Part shown: positions 9,648 to 17,420 of the stretch, piece by piece
Layout: each line of letters opens with the position of its first letter
How positions within the stretch are numbered: position 1 is the first letter of the stretch
Origin: JBFWVD01 sp050246915
GTDB lineage: Bacteria > Actinomycetota > Acidimicrobiia > Acidimicrobiales > Ilumatobacteraceae
DNA: 29,244 bases
NCBI GenBank assembly: GCA_050246915.1
Contig: JBFWVD010000060.1
Span: forward strand, 1-29,244
Direction of reading: 5' to 3'
Made by a program: the position numbers and the translations under genes
Notes under the pieces: model-generated
What the model saw: the letters and a program-made list of their open reading frames with translations, nothing else
The model's database searches: none
Told to the model about the DNA's origin: nothing

Positions 9648-10949
9648 ATGACCCGATCCGTGCCGCTCCCTTCCGAATCGACGGACACCGACGTCGGCCC
9701 GGCCGCCGGCCGAGGTGCGCCCGGGCACGTCGCCGAGATGCACGCCCAGACCCGCCGCGGGCTCGTCGTCGCGACGGGGTTCGCGACGGCGGCGATCGTC
9801 ACCATCGTCGCGCGCGCCGGCTGGTGGATGCCGCTGCACCTCTTCGTTGTCGGTGGGCTGCTGAGCGCGATCTCCGCCGCCACCCAGATGCTCGCCGTCA
9901 CGTGGTCATCCGCCCCCGCCCCACGACCGGCCGTGGCCGGTGGGCAGCGATGGGCGCTCGCCATCGGTGCTGTCGTGCTCGTCGTCGGCCACGAGACCGA
10001 CCACAACTTCTTGTTCGCCGCTGGGGGAGCCACGGTGGTCGTCGCGATGCTCGCGTTGGGCATCATCCTGATCCGGATCCTGCGACAGGCCGTGACCGAC
10101 CGCTTCGCACCGGCGATCGAGGCCTACGTGGCCGCCATCGTCGCCGGTGCCGTCGGCATGTCGCTCGGGATCGTGCTCGGCGTCGGTCGCGGCGGCACCC
10201 ACACGGTCGAGCTCCGCGGGGCACACGTGGTGCTCAACCTGTTCGGACTCGTCGGCCTGGTCATCGCTGCAACCCTGCCCTACTTCGCAGCGACGCAAGT
10301 GCGCAGCAAGATGTCATCACGCGCCACCCCCGCCACGATGCGCATCACGTTCTTCGTCCTCGCCTCCGCCACCGCGATCGCTGGATCGGGACAGATCCTC
10401 GACCGATTCGGCGTCACCGCGGGCGGACTGCTCACCTACGCGGGGGGACTCCTCGTGGTGGCCGCAATGCTGCCGGTGTACACGAAAGGGCGCCTCCGGT
10501 GGGCTGGACCGCGGCTGCTGCAGTTGATGTCCGGAATCGCGTGGTGGGTGGCGATGACCGTGGCATTGGCACTCGCCAGCCTGCGGGCGACCGATGACCA
10601 TGCGATCCTGCAAGCCGTCGTGATCGGCGGCTTCGTGCAGATCCTCGTCGCCTCGCTCGCCTACTTCGGCCCCGTGCTGCGCGGAGGCGGACACCAACGC
10701 CTCACAGCCGGCTTCGCCATCACCCGCTCCTGGGTCTCACTCATTGCCGGCAACACCGCTGCCCTCGCTGCCCTGGTCGGCGGCGGCCCGGTCCTCGCCG
10801 CCGTGCTGGCGGTCTGGCTCACCGACATCTTGATCCGCGCCGGACGACTGCTCGCCGGACGAAGAGCAGCGATCATGTCCGACCACTGCGGACATCACCG
10901 ATCGGTCCACCTGGACTGCCTCGGCCGATCGATGAAGAGGCAAACCTGA
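9648..10949 (+). CDS. Polytopic membrane protein, NnrS-like / NirK-associated membrane domain
   Basis: A 433-residue protein with about twelve hydrophobic segments. Near the start is a segment WWMPLHLFVVGGLLSAIS followed by TQMLAVTWSSAPAP, which in my recollection is the N-terminal membrane part found fused to copper nitrite reductases or multicopper oxidases in some actinobacteria, and is distantly NnrS-like. Several His (in HETDHNF, RGAHVVLN, LHLF) could bind haem or copper. NnrS proteins lessen NO stress in denitrifiers. It lies between the globin and a CopD-like gene, with nirK nearby. Here it is a free-standing protein rather than a fusion. The Cys/His-rich C-terminal tail (MSDHCGHHRSVHLDC) may bind metal. 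Confidence 0.75.
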   Translation: MTRSVPLPSESTDTDVGPAAGRGAPGHVAEMHAQTRRGLVVATGFATAAIVTIVARAGWWMPLHLFVVGGLLSAISAATQMLAVTWSSAPAPRPAVAGGQRWALAIGAVVLVVGHETDHNFLFAAGGATVVVAMLALGIILIRILRQAVTDRFAPAIEAYVAAIVAGAVGMSLGIVLGVGRGGTHTVELRGAHVVLNLFGLVGLVIAATLPYFAATQVRSKMSSRATPATMRITFFVLASATAIAGSGQILDRFGVTAGGLLTYAGGLLVVAAMLPVYTKGRLRWAGPRLLQLMSGIAWWVAMTVALALASLRATDDHAILQAVVIGGFVQILVASLAYFGPVLRGGGHQRLTAGFAITRSWVSLIAGNTAALAALVGGGPVLAAVLAVWLTDILIRAGRLLAGRRAAIMSDHCGHHRSVHLDCLGRSMKRQT

Positions 10950-10950
10950 G

Positions 10951-11409
10951 ATGGTGAGCTACTACGTCGTCCTGAGCCTGCACATCCTCGGCGCCACCAT
11001 CTGGGCCGGTGGCCACCTGGTGCTCGCGTTGACGATTCTTCCCGACGCCCTCAGACAACAGCGTGCCGCCATCGTCAGCCAGTTCGAGCAGCGATTCGAG
11101 CGGATCGGCCTCCCAGCTCTTGCCGTTCAGATCGTCACTGGTCTGTGGCTCGCCGAGCACCTCCTCGGTTCACCCGGCCACTGGTTCGAGGGCAACTCAA
11201 TCGCACGCGTGGTCCAGCTCAAGCTTGGCCTCCTAGTGGTCACAGTTGGACTCGCCGTGCACGCCAGGTTCCGCGTCATCCCAGAGCTCTCGGACGCGAC
11301 CCTGCCGACCCTTGCGTGGCACATCCGCATCGTCAGCCTTGCCGCGGTCCTGTTCGTCCTGGCCGGCGCCAGCATCCGCTTCGGCGGATACCCCGTCTTC
11401 AAGCACTGA
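10951..11409 (+). CDS. CopD-like four-helix membrane protein
   Basis: A 152-residue protein with four membrane segments. The opening LHILGATIWAGGHLVLAL places a His in helix 1 and another at its end, as in CopD-domain and related haem/copper membrane proteins. A further His is in AWHIRIVSL. GAAGAGG at 10934-10940 precedes ATG 10951, one base after the stop of the upstream gene, so it is the third gene of the globin operon. A role in copper or haem handling for the nearby nitrite reductase is inferred from context. Confidence 0.75.
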   Translation: MVSYYVVLSLHILGATIWAGGHLVLALTILPDALRQQRAAIVSQFEQRFERIGLPALAVQIVTGLWLAEHLLGSPGHWFEGNSIARVVQLKLGLLVVTVGLAVHARFRVIPELSDATLPTLAWHIRIVSLAAVLFVLAGASIRFGGYPVFKH

Positions 11410-11863
11410 ATCCCGCCCGTTTCGCGTGGATGGCCCGGCATCCGACTGCCAGCACCCGCCAGCTCGCCGCGACCTGACCGGCCCACGCCAGCCGGTGCGG
11501 TCGCGGTCGGGAACGCCCACCTCTGCACGTCGCACGACAAGGTCGCCGGCGTCTGCGTCGCAATGACGGTCGCCATTCGCCCAGCCGCGATGTCACCGAT
11601 CCGGCGGGGTTGGTTTCATCGTTCGATTGCAGCCGTGCCTTCGCTGATCGAACTGTCGACCGAGTGACCCGCCGACCGAGCGGAGCCGGTCGATGTGCGC
11701 ATTGAGGCATCACGGCAATGTGCTCCGCCTACCCGCAAGTCTGAGGCCTTGTACTGACTCTGTCGTTGGGCCGCAGGCCCGGTCTCAGGTGAGATGAGGT
11801 CGAGGCCGGCGAGGTCGCGCACCACCGGGTGACCGGCGTCGGTCAGACGCGTCGCCTCGCATC
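11410..11863. other. Non-coding gap between copD-like gene and nirK
   Basis: No convincing gene on either strand. Open frames here are short and lack family likeness. A small hairpin GGGCC-GCA-GGCCC lies at 11768-11780, without a T-tract. The right end carries the nirK promoter region. Confidence 0.5.
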
Positions 11864-11877
11864 GGGACTTTCGACTC
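11864..11877 (+). promoter_or_regulatory. DosR/DevR-like box upstream of nirK
   Basis: GGGACTTTCGACTC, preceded by ATC, matches the left half of the mycobacterial DosR consensus (GGGACT-WW-AGTCCC) perfectly and the right half in three of six positions. It lies 65 bases before the nirK start. A related GTGACTTTCGTCGG lies before hpf. A perfect 8-base palindrome GAACGTTC follows at 11882-11889. Binding is inferred. Confidence 0.45.
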
Positions 11878-11942
11878 TGACGAACGTTCACCGCGTGGGC
11901 GGAATATGGAGCGCGAACATGCTCAGTATTCAGGAGGTTCCG

Positions 11943-13328
11943 ATGGACGAGCAGAGACCAGCGCAGGGCAGCGATCGAGAAAACCTGTGGGTGCTCACGT
12001 TCGTCATTGGTATGTCGGCGTTGATCTTGGCAATCATCGGGGTGATCGTTGCCTTCGGCAACACGCCCGGGGCGACAGCCGCACCTGTCGGTGGCGAGAC
12101 CGAGTTCGACATCACGCTCGCCGAGTTCACTGTCACGCCGGCGACGATCGAGGTACCGGCCGGCGAGCAGATCACGTTGCACGTCTCGAACCACGGAACC
12201 ATGCCCCACGATCTCAAGGTGGCCGGTACCACCGGCACCGCGCTGCTGAAACCTGGTGAGTCCGAGACCGTCGTGGTGGGCCCGTTCAGCGCTGATGGCC
12301 AGGCGTGGTGCACGGTGCCGGGACACAAGGAAGCGGGCATGGTGATGGGCATCACCGTCATCGGTGCCAGCCCACCGGCAGCCGGTGGAGCCGGCACGGT
12401 GACAACGGATGGCGCCAGCAACGATGCCACCATCGATCCAAACGCGATGCCCGGCGCGGACTGGCATGCCCGTGACCCGATCCTGCCACCGGCCGATAGC
12501 GGGAACGTTCATGAGATCTCGCTCGACGCAACCGAGAAGGTCATCGAGGTGGCGCCGGGCGTGACCCAGCTGATGTGGACCTTCAACGACGAGGTGCCCG
12601 GGCCCGTCCTGCGCGGCAAGGTTGGTGACACGTTCCGCATCACCCTCACCAACAAGGGAACGATGGGTCACTCGATCGACTTCCATGCCAGCAAGGTCGC
12701 TTGGGACGACGAGATGCGCACCATCCAACCCGGCGAGTCACTGGTGTACGAGTTCACCGCCGACTACGCGGGTGCGTTCATGTACCACTGCGGCACGGCG
12801 CCAACGCTGCACCACATCGGCAACGGCATGTACGGCTCGATCATCATCGACCCGCCCGACCTGGCAGCGGTGGATGAAGAGTTCGTGATCATGCAAAGCG
12901 AGCTCTACCTGGGCCCAGAAGGTCAGCCGGGTGACCTGACCAAGATGGTCGACAACGAATGGGACGCGGTCGTGTTCAACGGTTACCACAACCAGTACAA
13001 GCACGCCCCCATCCACGTCGAGGCCGACAAGCGGTACCGCGTGTGGGTCGTCGACGACGGCCCTAACGAGAACTCGGCGTTCCACATCGTCGGCACCATC
13101 TTCGACACCGTGTTCAAGGAAGGCAGCTATGTGCTCCAGCCCGATCAGCGTGAGGGTGGCTCACAAGTGCTCGACCTGCAACCGGCCCAAGGCGGCTTCG
13201 TCGAGTTCACCTTCGCCGAGGACGGGTTGTACCCGTTCGTCACCCACAAGTTCTCCAACCCCGGCAAGGGAGCCCTCGGGTTCTTTGCTGTCGGCGATGT
13301 CGACACCAGCGCGCTCGGTTCACACTGA
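11943..13328 (+). CDS. nirK: Copper nitrite reductase (NO-forming) with an extra N-terminal cupredoxin and a membrane anchor
   Basis: A 461-residue protein reducing nitrite to NO outside the membrane. Residues ~15-38 form one membrane helix. Residues ~55-140 are an extra cupredoxin with a complete type 1 copper set (His89, Cys123, His128, Met133 in AWCTVPGHKEAGM). The NirK core follows: His243, Asp246 and His248 in MGHSIDFHA; His282-Cys283, His291 and Met296 in YHCGTAPTLHHIGNGM (class II spacing, as in AniA); His354 in YKHAPIH; and His381 in SAFHIVG. Type 1, type 2 and catalytic residues are thus all present. The fused cupredoxin is a built-in electron donor. AGGAGG at 11932-11937 fixes the start. 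A DosR-like box lies upstream. Confidence 0.95.
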   Translation: MDEQRPAQGSDRENLWVLTFVIGMSALILAIIGVIVAFGNTPGATAAPVGGETEFDITLAEFTVTPATIEVPAGEQITLHVSNHGTMPHDLKVAGTTGTALLKPGESETVVVGPFSADGQAWCTVPGHKEAGMVMGITVIGASPPAAGGAGTVTTDGASNDATIDPNAMPGADWHARDPILPPADSGNVHEISLDATEKVIEVAPGVTQLMWTFNDEVPGPVLRGKVGDTFRITLTNKGTMGHSIDFHASKVAWDDEMRTIQPGESLVYEFTADYAGAFMYHCGTAPTLHHIGNGMYGSIIIDPPDLAAVDEEFVIMQSELYLGPEGQPGDLTKMVDNEWDAVVFNGYHNQYKHAPIHVEADKRYRVWVVDDGPNENSAFHIVGTIFDTVFKEGSYVLQPDQREGGSQVLDLQPAQGGFVEFTFAEDGLYPFVTHKFSNPGKGALGFFAVGDVDTSALGSH

Positions 13329-13356
13329 GGCCGGCGATCAGGGCGAGCGCACCGGC

Positions 13357-14076
13357 GTGGCTACGTCGGCGGACCACGGTGCGCTCGTCCGAGCGCGCGC
13401 CATGGCATCGCGGTCGCGAGCGTCCATCCACCGCTTAATCGGCGAAGCCGACCACCCACCAACCATCGCCGAACTGGCAGCCGCGACAGGACAGCACCGC
13501 ACAGCGGTGGGACTCCACCTGGTCGAGTTGATCAACGCTGGCCTGGTCGAGCAAATCACACTGCCGCCAGCGGGCCGGGGACGGCCCGCCAAGCGCTACC
13601 GCGCCGTCGACGATCAGCCGTATCGCACCCTCGCTGGCTGGCTGGCCGAGGCGGTGCGAACGGGCCGCAGTACGCGCCAAGTGGGCCGCAGCGCCGGTGA
13701 GCGCTTGGCCCTCCGGGCTACCGATCCGGTCGAGTTTCTTCTGACCGAAGCCACCCGTCTCGGCTTCGCGCCGGTGCTCGAGCCGAACTCGCTCGCCAGC
13801 CTCGATCCAGCAGACGGATCGGCGTCGCTGGACGATTCGTTCGACATCGTGCTCCGCACGTGCCCGTTCGCCGCGCTCGCGGCGGCCGACCCGGACACGG
13901 TGTGCAATCTGCATCTCGGCCTTGCCGAGGGGGTCGTCAGGGCGACAGGCGGTGCTGTGGTGGACGGCCTCCAACCCCAGGATCCGCACCTCGCCGGCTG
14001 CCGTCTACGGGTACGCCGCGCTGATTGCGCGCCGGACGCCCAGGGCCTGGACGTGCTTCCTGCGCTCGATGACTGA
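13357..14076 (+). CDS. Winged-helix regulator with C-terminal cysteines (SufR/ArsR-like)
   Basis: A 239-residue protein. Residues ~15-75 form the winged helix (TIAELAAATGQHRTAVGLHL, then GRGRPAKRYR as the wing). The C-terminal half shows RTCPFAALAA, VCNLHLGLAEG and AGCRLRV, a C-x13-C-x31-C pattern like the cluster-binding part of SufR-type repressors. Such proteins sense Fe-S status or NO through a cluster. The start GTG 13357 lies 28 bases after the nirK stop; ATG 13402 is an alternative. It is probably co-transcribed with nirK and could control nirK, the globin operon or suf. Cluster binding and targets are inference. Confidence 0.8.
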   Translation: MATSADHGALVRARAMASRSRASIHRLIGEADHPPTIAELAAATGQHRTAVGLHLVELINAGLVEQITLPPAGRGRPAKRYRAVDDQPYRTLAGWLAEAVRTGRSTRQVGRSAGERLALRATDPVEFLLTEATRLGFAPVLEPNSLASLDPADGSASLDDSFDIVLRTCPFAALAAADPDTVCNLHLGLAEGVVRATGGAVVDGLQPQDPHLAGCRLRVRRADCAPDAQGLDVLPALDD

Positions 14077-14094
14077 GCAGCTTCGAGGCCCAGC

Positions 14095-14109
14095 GCGTCA
14101 GGCCGACGC
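14095..14109. terminator. Hairpin between converging genes
   Basis: GCGTC-N5-GACGC lies between the stop of the regulator and the end of the broken USP gene on the other strand. It is short and has no T-tract, so it is at best a weak two-way terminator. Confidence 0.25.
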
Positions 14110-14611
14110 CTAGCAGATGCGAGTGTACGACTCCCAGCACGAGTCGAGTCTGGATGATCGAACCTTCCCAACTTGTGCAGTCGCTCGACGGCAAGAGACG
14201 ACCGGGTGGGGACCGCCGGCTGACTGAACCAAGCATCAGTCCCTTGACACGTCCGAGGCCGCGCGTTCCAACCACAAGCAGTTCGGCTTCGCGGCTCGCC
14301 TCGATCAGGATGCGCGCAGCAGGACTTTGGCGCGTGCGCGCCTCAACGACAACGCGGTCGCGCGAAAGCTCTGTCGCCAACGCCTCATTCGCGCGCTGCA
14401 ACTCCGACTCGATCTCCGGCGAATCCTGAAGAGCGGAGGCCGCCGGAAACCATGCCAGTCGCCGCAACCGGACGGTCCGCGTCGCAAGAACGATGATGCG
14501 AACGTCGCTACCGGCGGCCTGATCGACCGCCCATCCAGCCGCGTGCCGAGCATCCTCGGATCCATCGACGCCGACAACCAGGTTGATGTCATCGTCCAAG
14601 CGTGCCGTCAT
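14110..14611 (-). pseudogene. Universal stress protein, single domain, damaged C-terminus
   Basis: From ATG 14611 the frame gives a clean USP domain: LVVGVDGSEDARHAAGWAV, then LLVVGTRGLGRVKGLMLGSVS, with the ATP-binding pattern G-2x-G-9x-G-S. It is a close relative of the USP at 17421-18283 (compare VDQAAGSDVRIIVLAT with VDQAVGRDVRIIVLAT). After GSVS the frame loses all likeness and would run on into the neighbouring regulator gene. Shifting by one base gives PHPVVSCRR, near the normal strand PCPVVIV, and a stop at 14110. Thus the last strand is frameshifted and the second domain seen in the relative is absent. Confidence 0.6.
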
Positions 14612-14832
14612 TTCATCAGATGGATTCTGATTCTCTGAGTTGCAGTGCCTCACGGTCGTCTCGACCCCGCCCGTGGATGTCGTCGGGCCGTGGCGAGCTT
14701 TGGCAGTCCGACACCGGACGTCAGCCGGCACGTCAATGGCAGCCGCCGGTATGGTGATCGTGGCACGTGAGCATCTGCGGGCCGCTTCGCCACTCGGCGG
14801 ATGCGCTCGTGATGTCGGCCTAGGAGTGTGCA

Positions 14833-15162
14833 ATGGATCAGCCGTTGGAAACGACATCATCAAGCGAAGATCGTGCCCTGATCGAAGAGTTGCGCGCCGA
14901 TGCCGCCGCGGCTGCCGGCAAACTCGCCCGGTTCACGTCCGAGTACGAGGGCATGCTTTCCGACCAGGACACCATCCAAGAGGACCGCGACGCCACAGCC
15001 CAACTCGTCGCAGAGGCTCGTGACTTCTGCGATCGGGCCGAGACCGCGCTCGCTCTCGCGGAGGCTGGCCGATATGGAAGGTGCCAGCAATGTGGGTCCC
15101 CGATTCCGAAGGAGCGCCTTGCTGCATTGCCGGACGCGACAACCTGCGTGTCCTGCGCCTGA
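14833..15162 (+). CDS. DksA/TraR-type zinc finger protein
   Basis: A 109-residue protein with a long N-terminal helical part (residues ~8-75, rich in Ala, Glu and Arg, coiled-coil-like) and a C-terminal four-Cys zinc finger, GRCQQCGSPIPKERLAALP then CVSC. This is the C4 finger of the DksA/TraR family, which binds RNA polymerase at its secondary channel and changes promoter choice under stress. Acidic residues of the coiled-coil tip (SDQDTIQEDRDA) are present. TAGGAG at 14821-14826 supports ATG 14833. It lies divergent from a USP gene. Confidence 0.85.
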   Translation: MDQPLETTSSSEDRALIEELRADAAAAAGKLARFTSEYEGMLSDQDTIQEDRDATAQLVAEARDFCDRAETALALAEAGRYGRCQQCGSPIPKERLAALPDATTCVSCA

Positions 15163-15174
15163 AGCACTAACCCC

Positions 15175-15192
15175 CGGGCCGCTCTGAGCCCG
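15175..15192 (+). terminator. Possible terminator hairpin after the DksA/TraR-like gene
   Basis: CGGGC-N8-GCCCG starts 12 bases after the stop codon. The stem is five G/C pairs, with no T-tract, so termination strength is uncertain. Confidence 0.3.
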
Positions 15193-15976
15193 ACCTCACC
15201 GAGCGGCGACGAAGAATGAGCAGGCACCGAACGGTAGATGACCCGCCGCTCGAGGGTGAACGAGACGGCACGCTACCCCAACCCCGGCGCGAGCGTCGGC
15301 CAAGCGTGCACGCGTAGAACAGGTTGAGGTTGGAGACGATCTCCGCTTTCCAGTGGTCACCGCCGTTGGCGTGGTCGATGAACTGGCGGGCGGCTCGGTG
15401 ATCGACCCCGTGGGCATCCCGGTGCCACCCCGGTCGCGACGAACGCGCGGGCGTCGGCCCTATTGGCTCGGAAGGGTGTCGTGGTGGTCGGGCGAAGGCG
15501 AATCAGTGGCGGGCGACACTGAGGTGGCACGCGATCGTTCGTTCGTCGAACCTTCGTGCGCGTATCTTGCTCCCACTCGTCGACCAGTCCGCGCTGACCT
15601 GCACAGCGTCGAAGCGTAGGTGGTCAGTGGTACGGGCTCAAGGGCTGTGCGATGCTTCGATTCGATGCGATTGCTCGACGCGGACAACCCCGATGATCGC
15701 CCGGTCATTCGAGCTTTGAGCCGCCATCTACTGGTCGAGAACGCACCCGACTCGAGGCCGACAGCTCGGCTGATCGACGCGCAGGCTGGCGTGCTCATCT
15801 CCAAGCTGCGCCTCGGGACGCTCACCATCACGATGCGACTCGACGTCCGAGACGACGACCGTGTACCGAGACAGTGGTTGCACCAGCGAACGCCCGACGG
15901 CGTGGATTCCAACGTGCCAGTCGATGAACTGCGTCTCGACCCCAGCAGCACCCCGTCCGCCTGACGAAGCACACGA
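15193..15976. other. 784-base stretch without a recognisable gene
   Basis: Several overlapping frames on both strands look partly protein-like (for instance a rightward frame near 15320-15450 with VVTAVGVVDELAGGSVIDP, and one at 15620-15964), but none has a good ribosome binding site plus family likeness. It may hold decayed gene pieces. I cannot assign any. Confidence 0.4.
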
Positions 15977-16334
15977 TCACAGCTCGAGCGCAGCGAGTGC
16001 GGCGAACGTGATCGTCGCGTCCAGGTCGGGGACACAGCGGTGCCCGGCGCATGTGGCGCAGCGGACCCGTGCTCTGCCACCAGCGACCTTGCCTTTGCCG
16101 TGACGCGTGGAGCACGTGTGCCGTCCGGTGACGCGAATCGAGAGGGCGAGGTGTCAACAGGGCACGCTGCTCGCCCACCGTCATCAGTGCCAACCGGCTC
16201 GCGTTGCGAGCCGCCCGTGTTCGCGCCTCGGGCGTGATCGTCGCTTCGCTGCCTGCGAATCGGTGTACAAGTTCGTCACGTTCGGCGTTGGTCGCGTCGA
16301 GCTCGGCACGAAGCGCATTGGCCACCTCGGTCAC
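15977..16334 (-). pseudogene. Hypothetical coiled-coil protein with a CxxC end, apparently frameshifted
   Basis: GTG 16334 opens a helical, charged N-terminus (ANALRAELDATNAERDELV, then TPEARTRAARNASRLALM) of about 60 residues. Further on the coding character moves to another frame, where RVRCATCAGHRCVPDLDA is followed by a helical end and TGA at 15977. Together this would make a ~118-residue protein with a small Cys/His cluster. The switch needs one extra or two missing bases near 16100-16170. The family is not recognised. Confidence 0.4.
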
Positions 16335-16497
16335 GGTTCGCTGCTGAACCCCACGCGCACACCTTCGACCGCGGCCAGAATCGTCGGCGCTCCTTCCCGC
16401 TGAGCGGCCGACTACGTAGAACCGGTGCTGGCGGGTCAGTCCCCGCGGCGAACCGGGCTCGTCGAGGACTTGAGCGCGGGCGTTGGCTTACAGGTCA

Positions 16498-17284
16498 TCA
16501 CGCGGGGTTGAGGAGGCCGTAGTCGCCGTCGTACCGTCTGTACACGACGGTACCTCGACCGGTTTCGGTGTCGACAAAGAAGACGAATCGCTGCCGTCCG
16601 TCCTCGAGTTGCCCGATCGCCTCAGCGAGTGCGACGGTCGGCGGCGGCTGGCTAACGACGAAGAGTCGGATTGCGATCGGTTCGGCCTCGACGCTGACGG
16701 GCCGAACCCGCTGAAGGCGATAGCTGCCGTCGGGCAGATGCTCGAGCACGGCGTCGGCGTCGCTGGCGAGGTCGTGGAACAGCCAGAAGTCGTGGTCGAG
16801 GGGTTCCATGTCGGCCGCTGCCTCGTCGGGAGTTGCGGTGTTGATTGCGAACGTCTTGCGGCGTACGACTTCACGCTCGTCGGCGGGCCGGTCGGCGAAC
16901 AGCGATCGAGAGTCGCGGAGGTCGCCGTGACGCCACTCGCCTTTTTGGGCGACGCGGCCGGTTGCTCGCCGCGCGCGGCGTCGCTCGGCGCGGTGTTGGA
17001 TCTGGTCGCGGAGCCGGTCGGCGAGCAGGTCGATTGACTCGGTCATCGTGTCGGAGGCGACCTGCGCCCGGATCAGTTCTCCATTCAGGTCGAGCGTCGC
17101 TTGGGCCAGGGAGGGTCGCAGCTGTCGCGACGCGCCCTCGCGGCTCAATCGCACCCGAACGAAGAGGATCGGGTCTCCGATGAGCTCCATCACGGTGCCA
17201 AGCCGTTCATCGCGTACTCGACGGCGACGTCGTCGACTTCACCCTTTCGCACGAACTCGACCGGGGGTTCATGTTCTCGGTCAA
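16498..17284 (-). pseudogene. hpf: Long ribosome hibernation promotion factor with two apparent frameshifts
   Basis: Reconstructed length is 262 residues. TTG 17284 has AGGAGG seven bases upstream and begins MTENMN. One base is missing in the G5 run (plus strand) at 17263-17267, after which PVEFVRKGEVDDVAVEYAMN follows. A second base is missing at 17198-17199, restoring G-T-V-M-E-L-I-G-D-P and VRVRLSREG. This N-terminal part is the ribosome-binding RaiA-like domain. Two HPF C-terminal-type units follow: RRKTF...MEPLDHDFWLFHD and FVFFVDTETGRGTVVYRRYD. The protein pairs ribosomes or blocks them during dormancy; DosR-controlled mycobacterial homologues (RafH, Rv0079) have this role in hypoxia. 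Both breaks lie at short homopolymers. A DosR-like box lies upstream. Confidence 0.82.
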
Positions 17285-17332
17285 GTGACAACCTCCTGCA
17301 CCGAGCATGCCTTCGGTTGGCTTGCCGACCTA

Positions 17333-17346
17333 CCGACGAAAGTCAC
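17333..17346 (-). promoter_or_regulatory. DosR/DevR-like box upstream of hpf
   Basis: On the minus strand GTGACTTTCGTCGG matches the DosR core consensus in about ten of fourteen positions and shares G-x-GACTTTCG-x-C with the site before nirK. It lies 49 bases before the hpf start, a usual distance for an activator site. Confidence 0.4.
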
Positions 17347-17420
17347 AACTCAGGCTCGTCGGCGGTGGCGGCGGGGCTCCAGGGTGATGCGCGACGCGGG
17401 TCGCGCTCGCCCGGTGGCGG

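Noticed and set aside
13937..14611. USP frame read through into the regulator gene
   Set aside because: It would overlap a convergent, well-supported gene by about 140 bases and has no USP likeness after GSVS.
15620..15964. Rightward 114-codon frame
   Set aside because: High GC3 but no ribosome binding site or family; an equally protein-like frame exists on the other strand.
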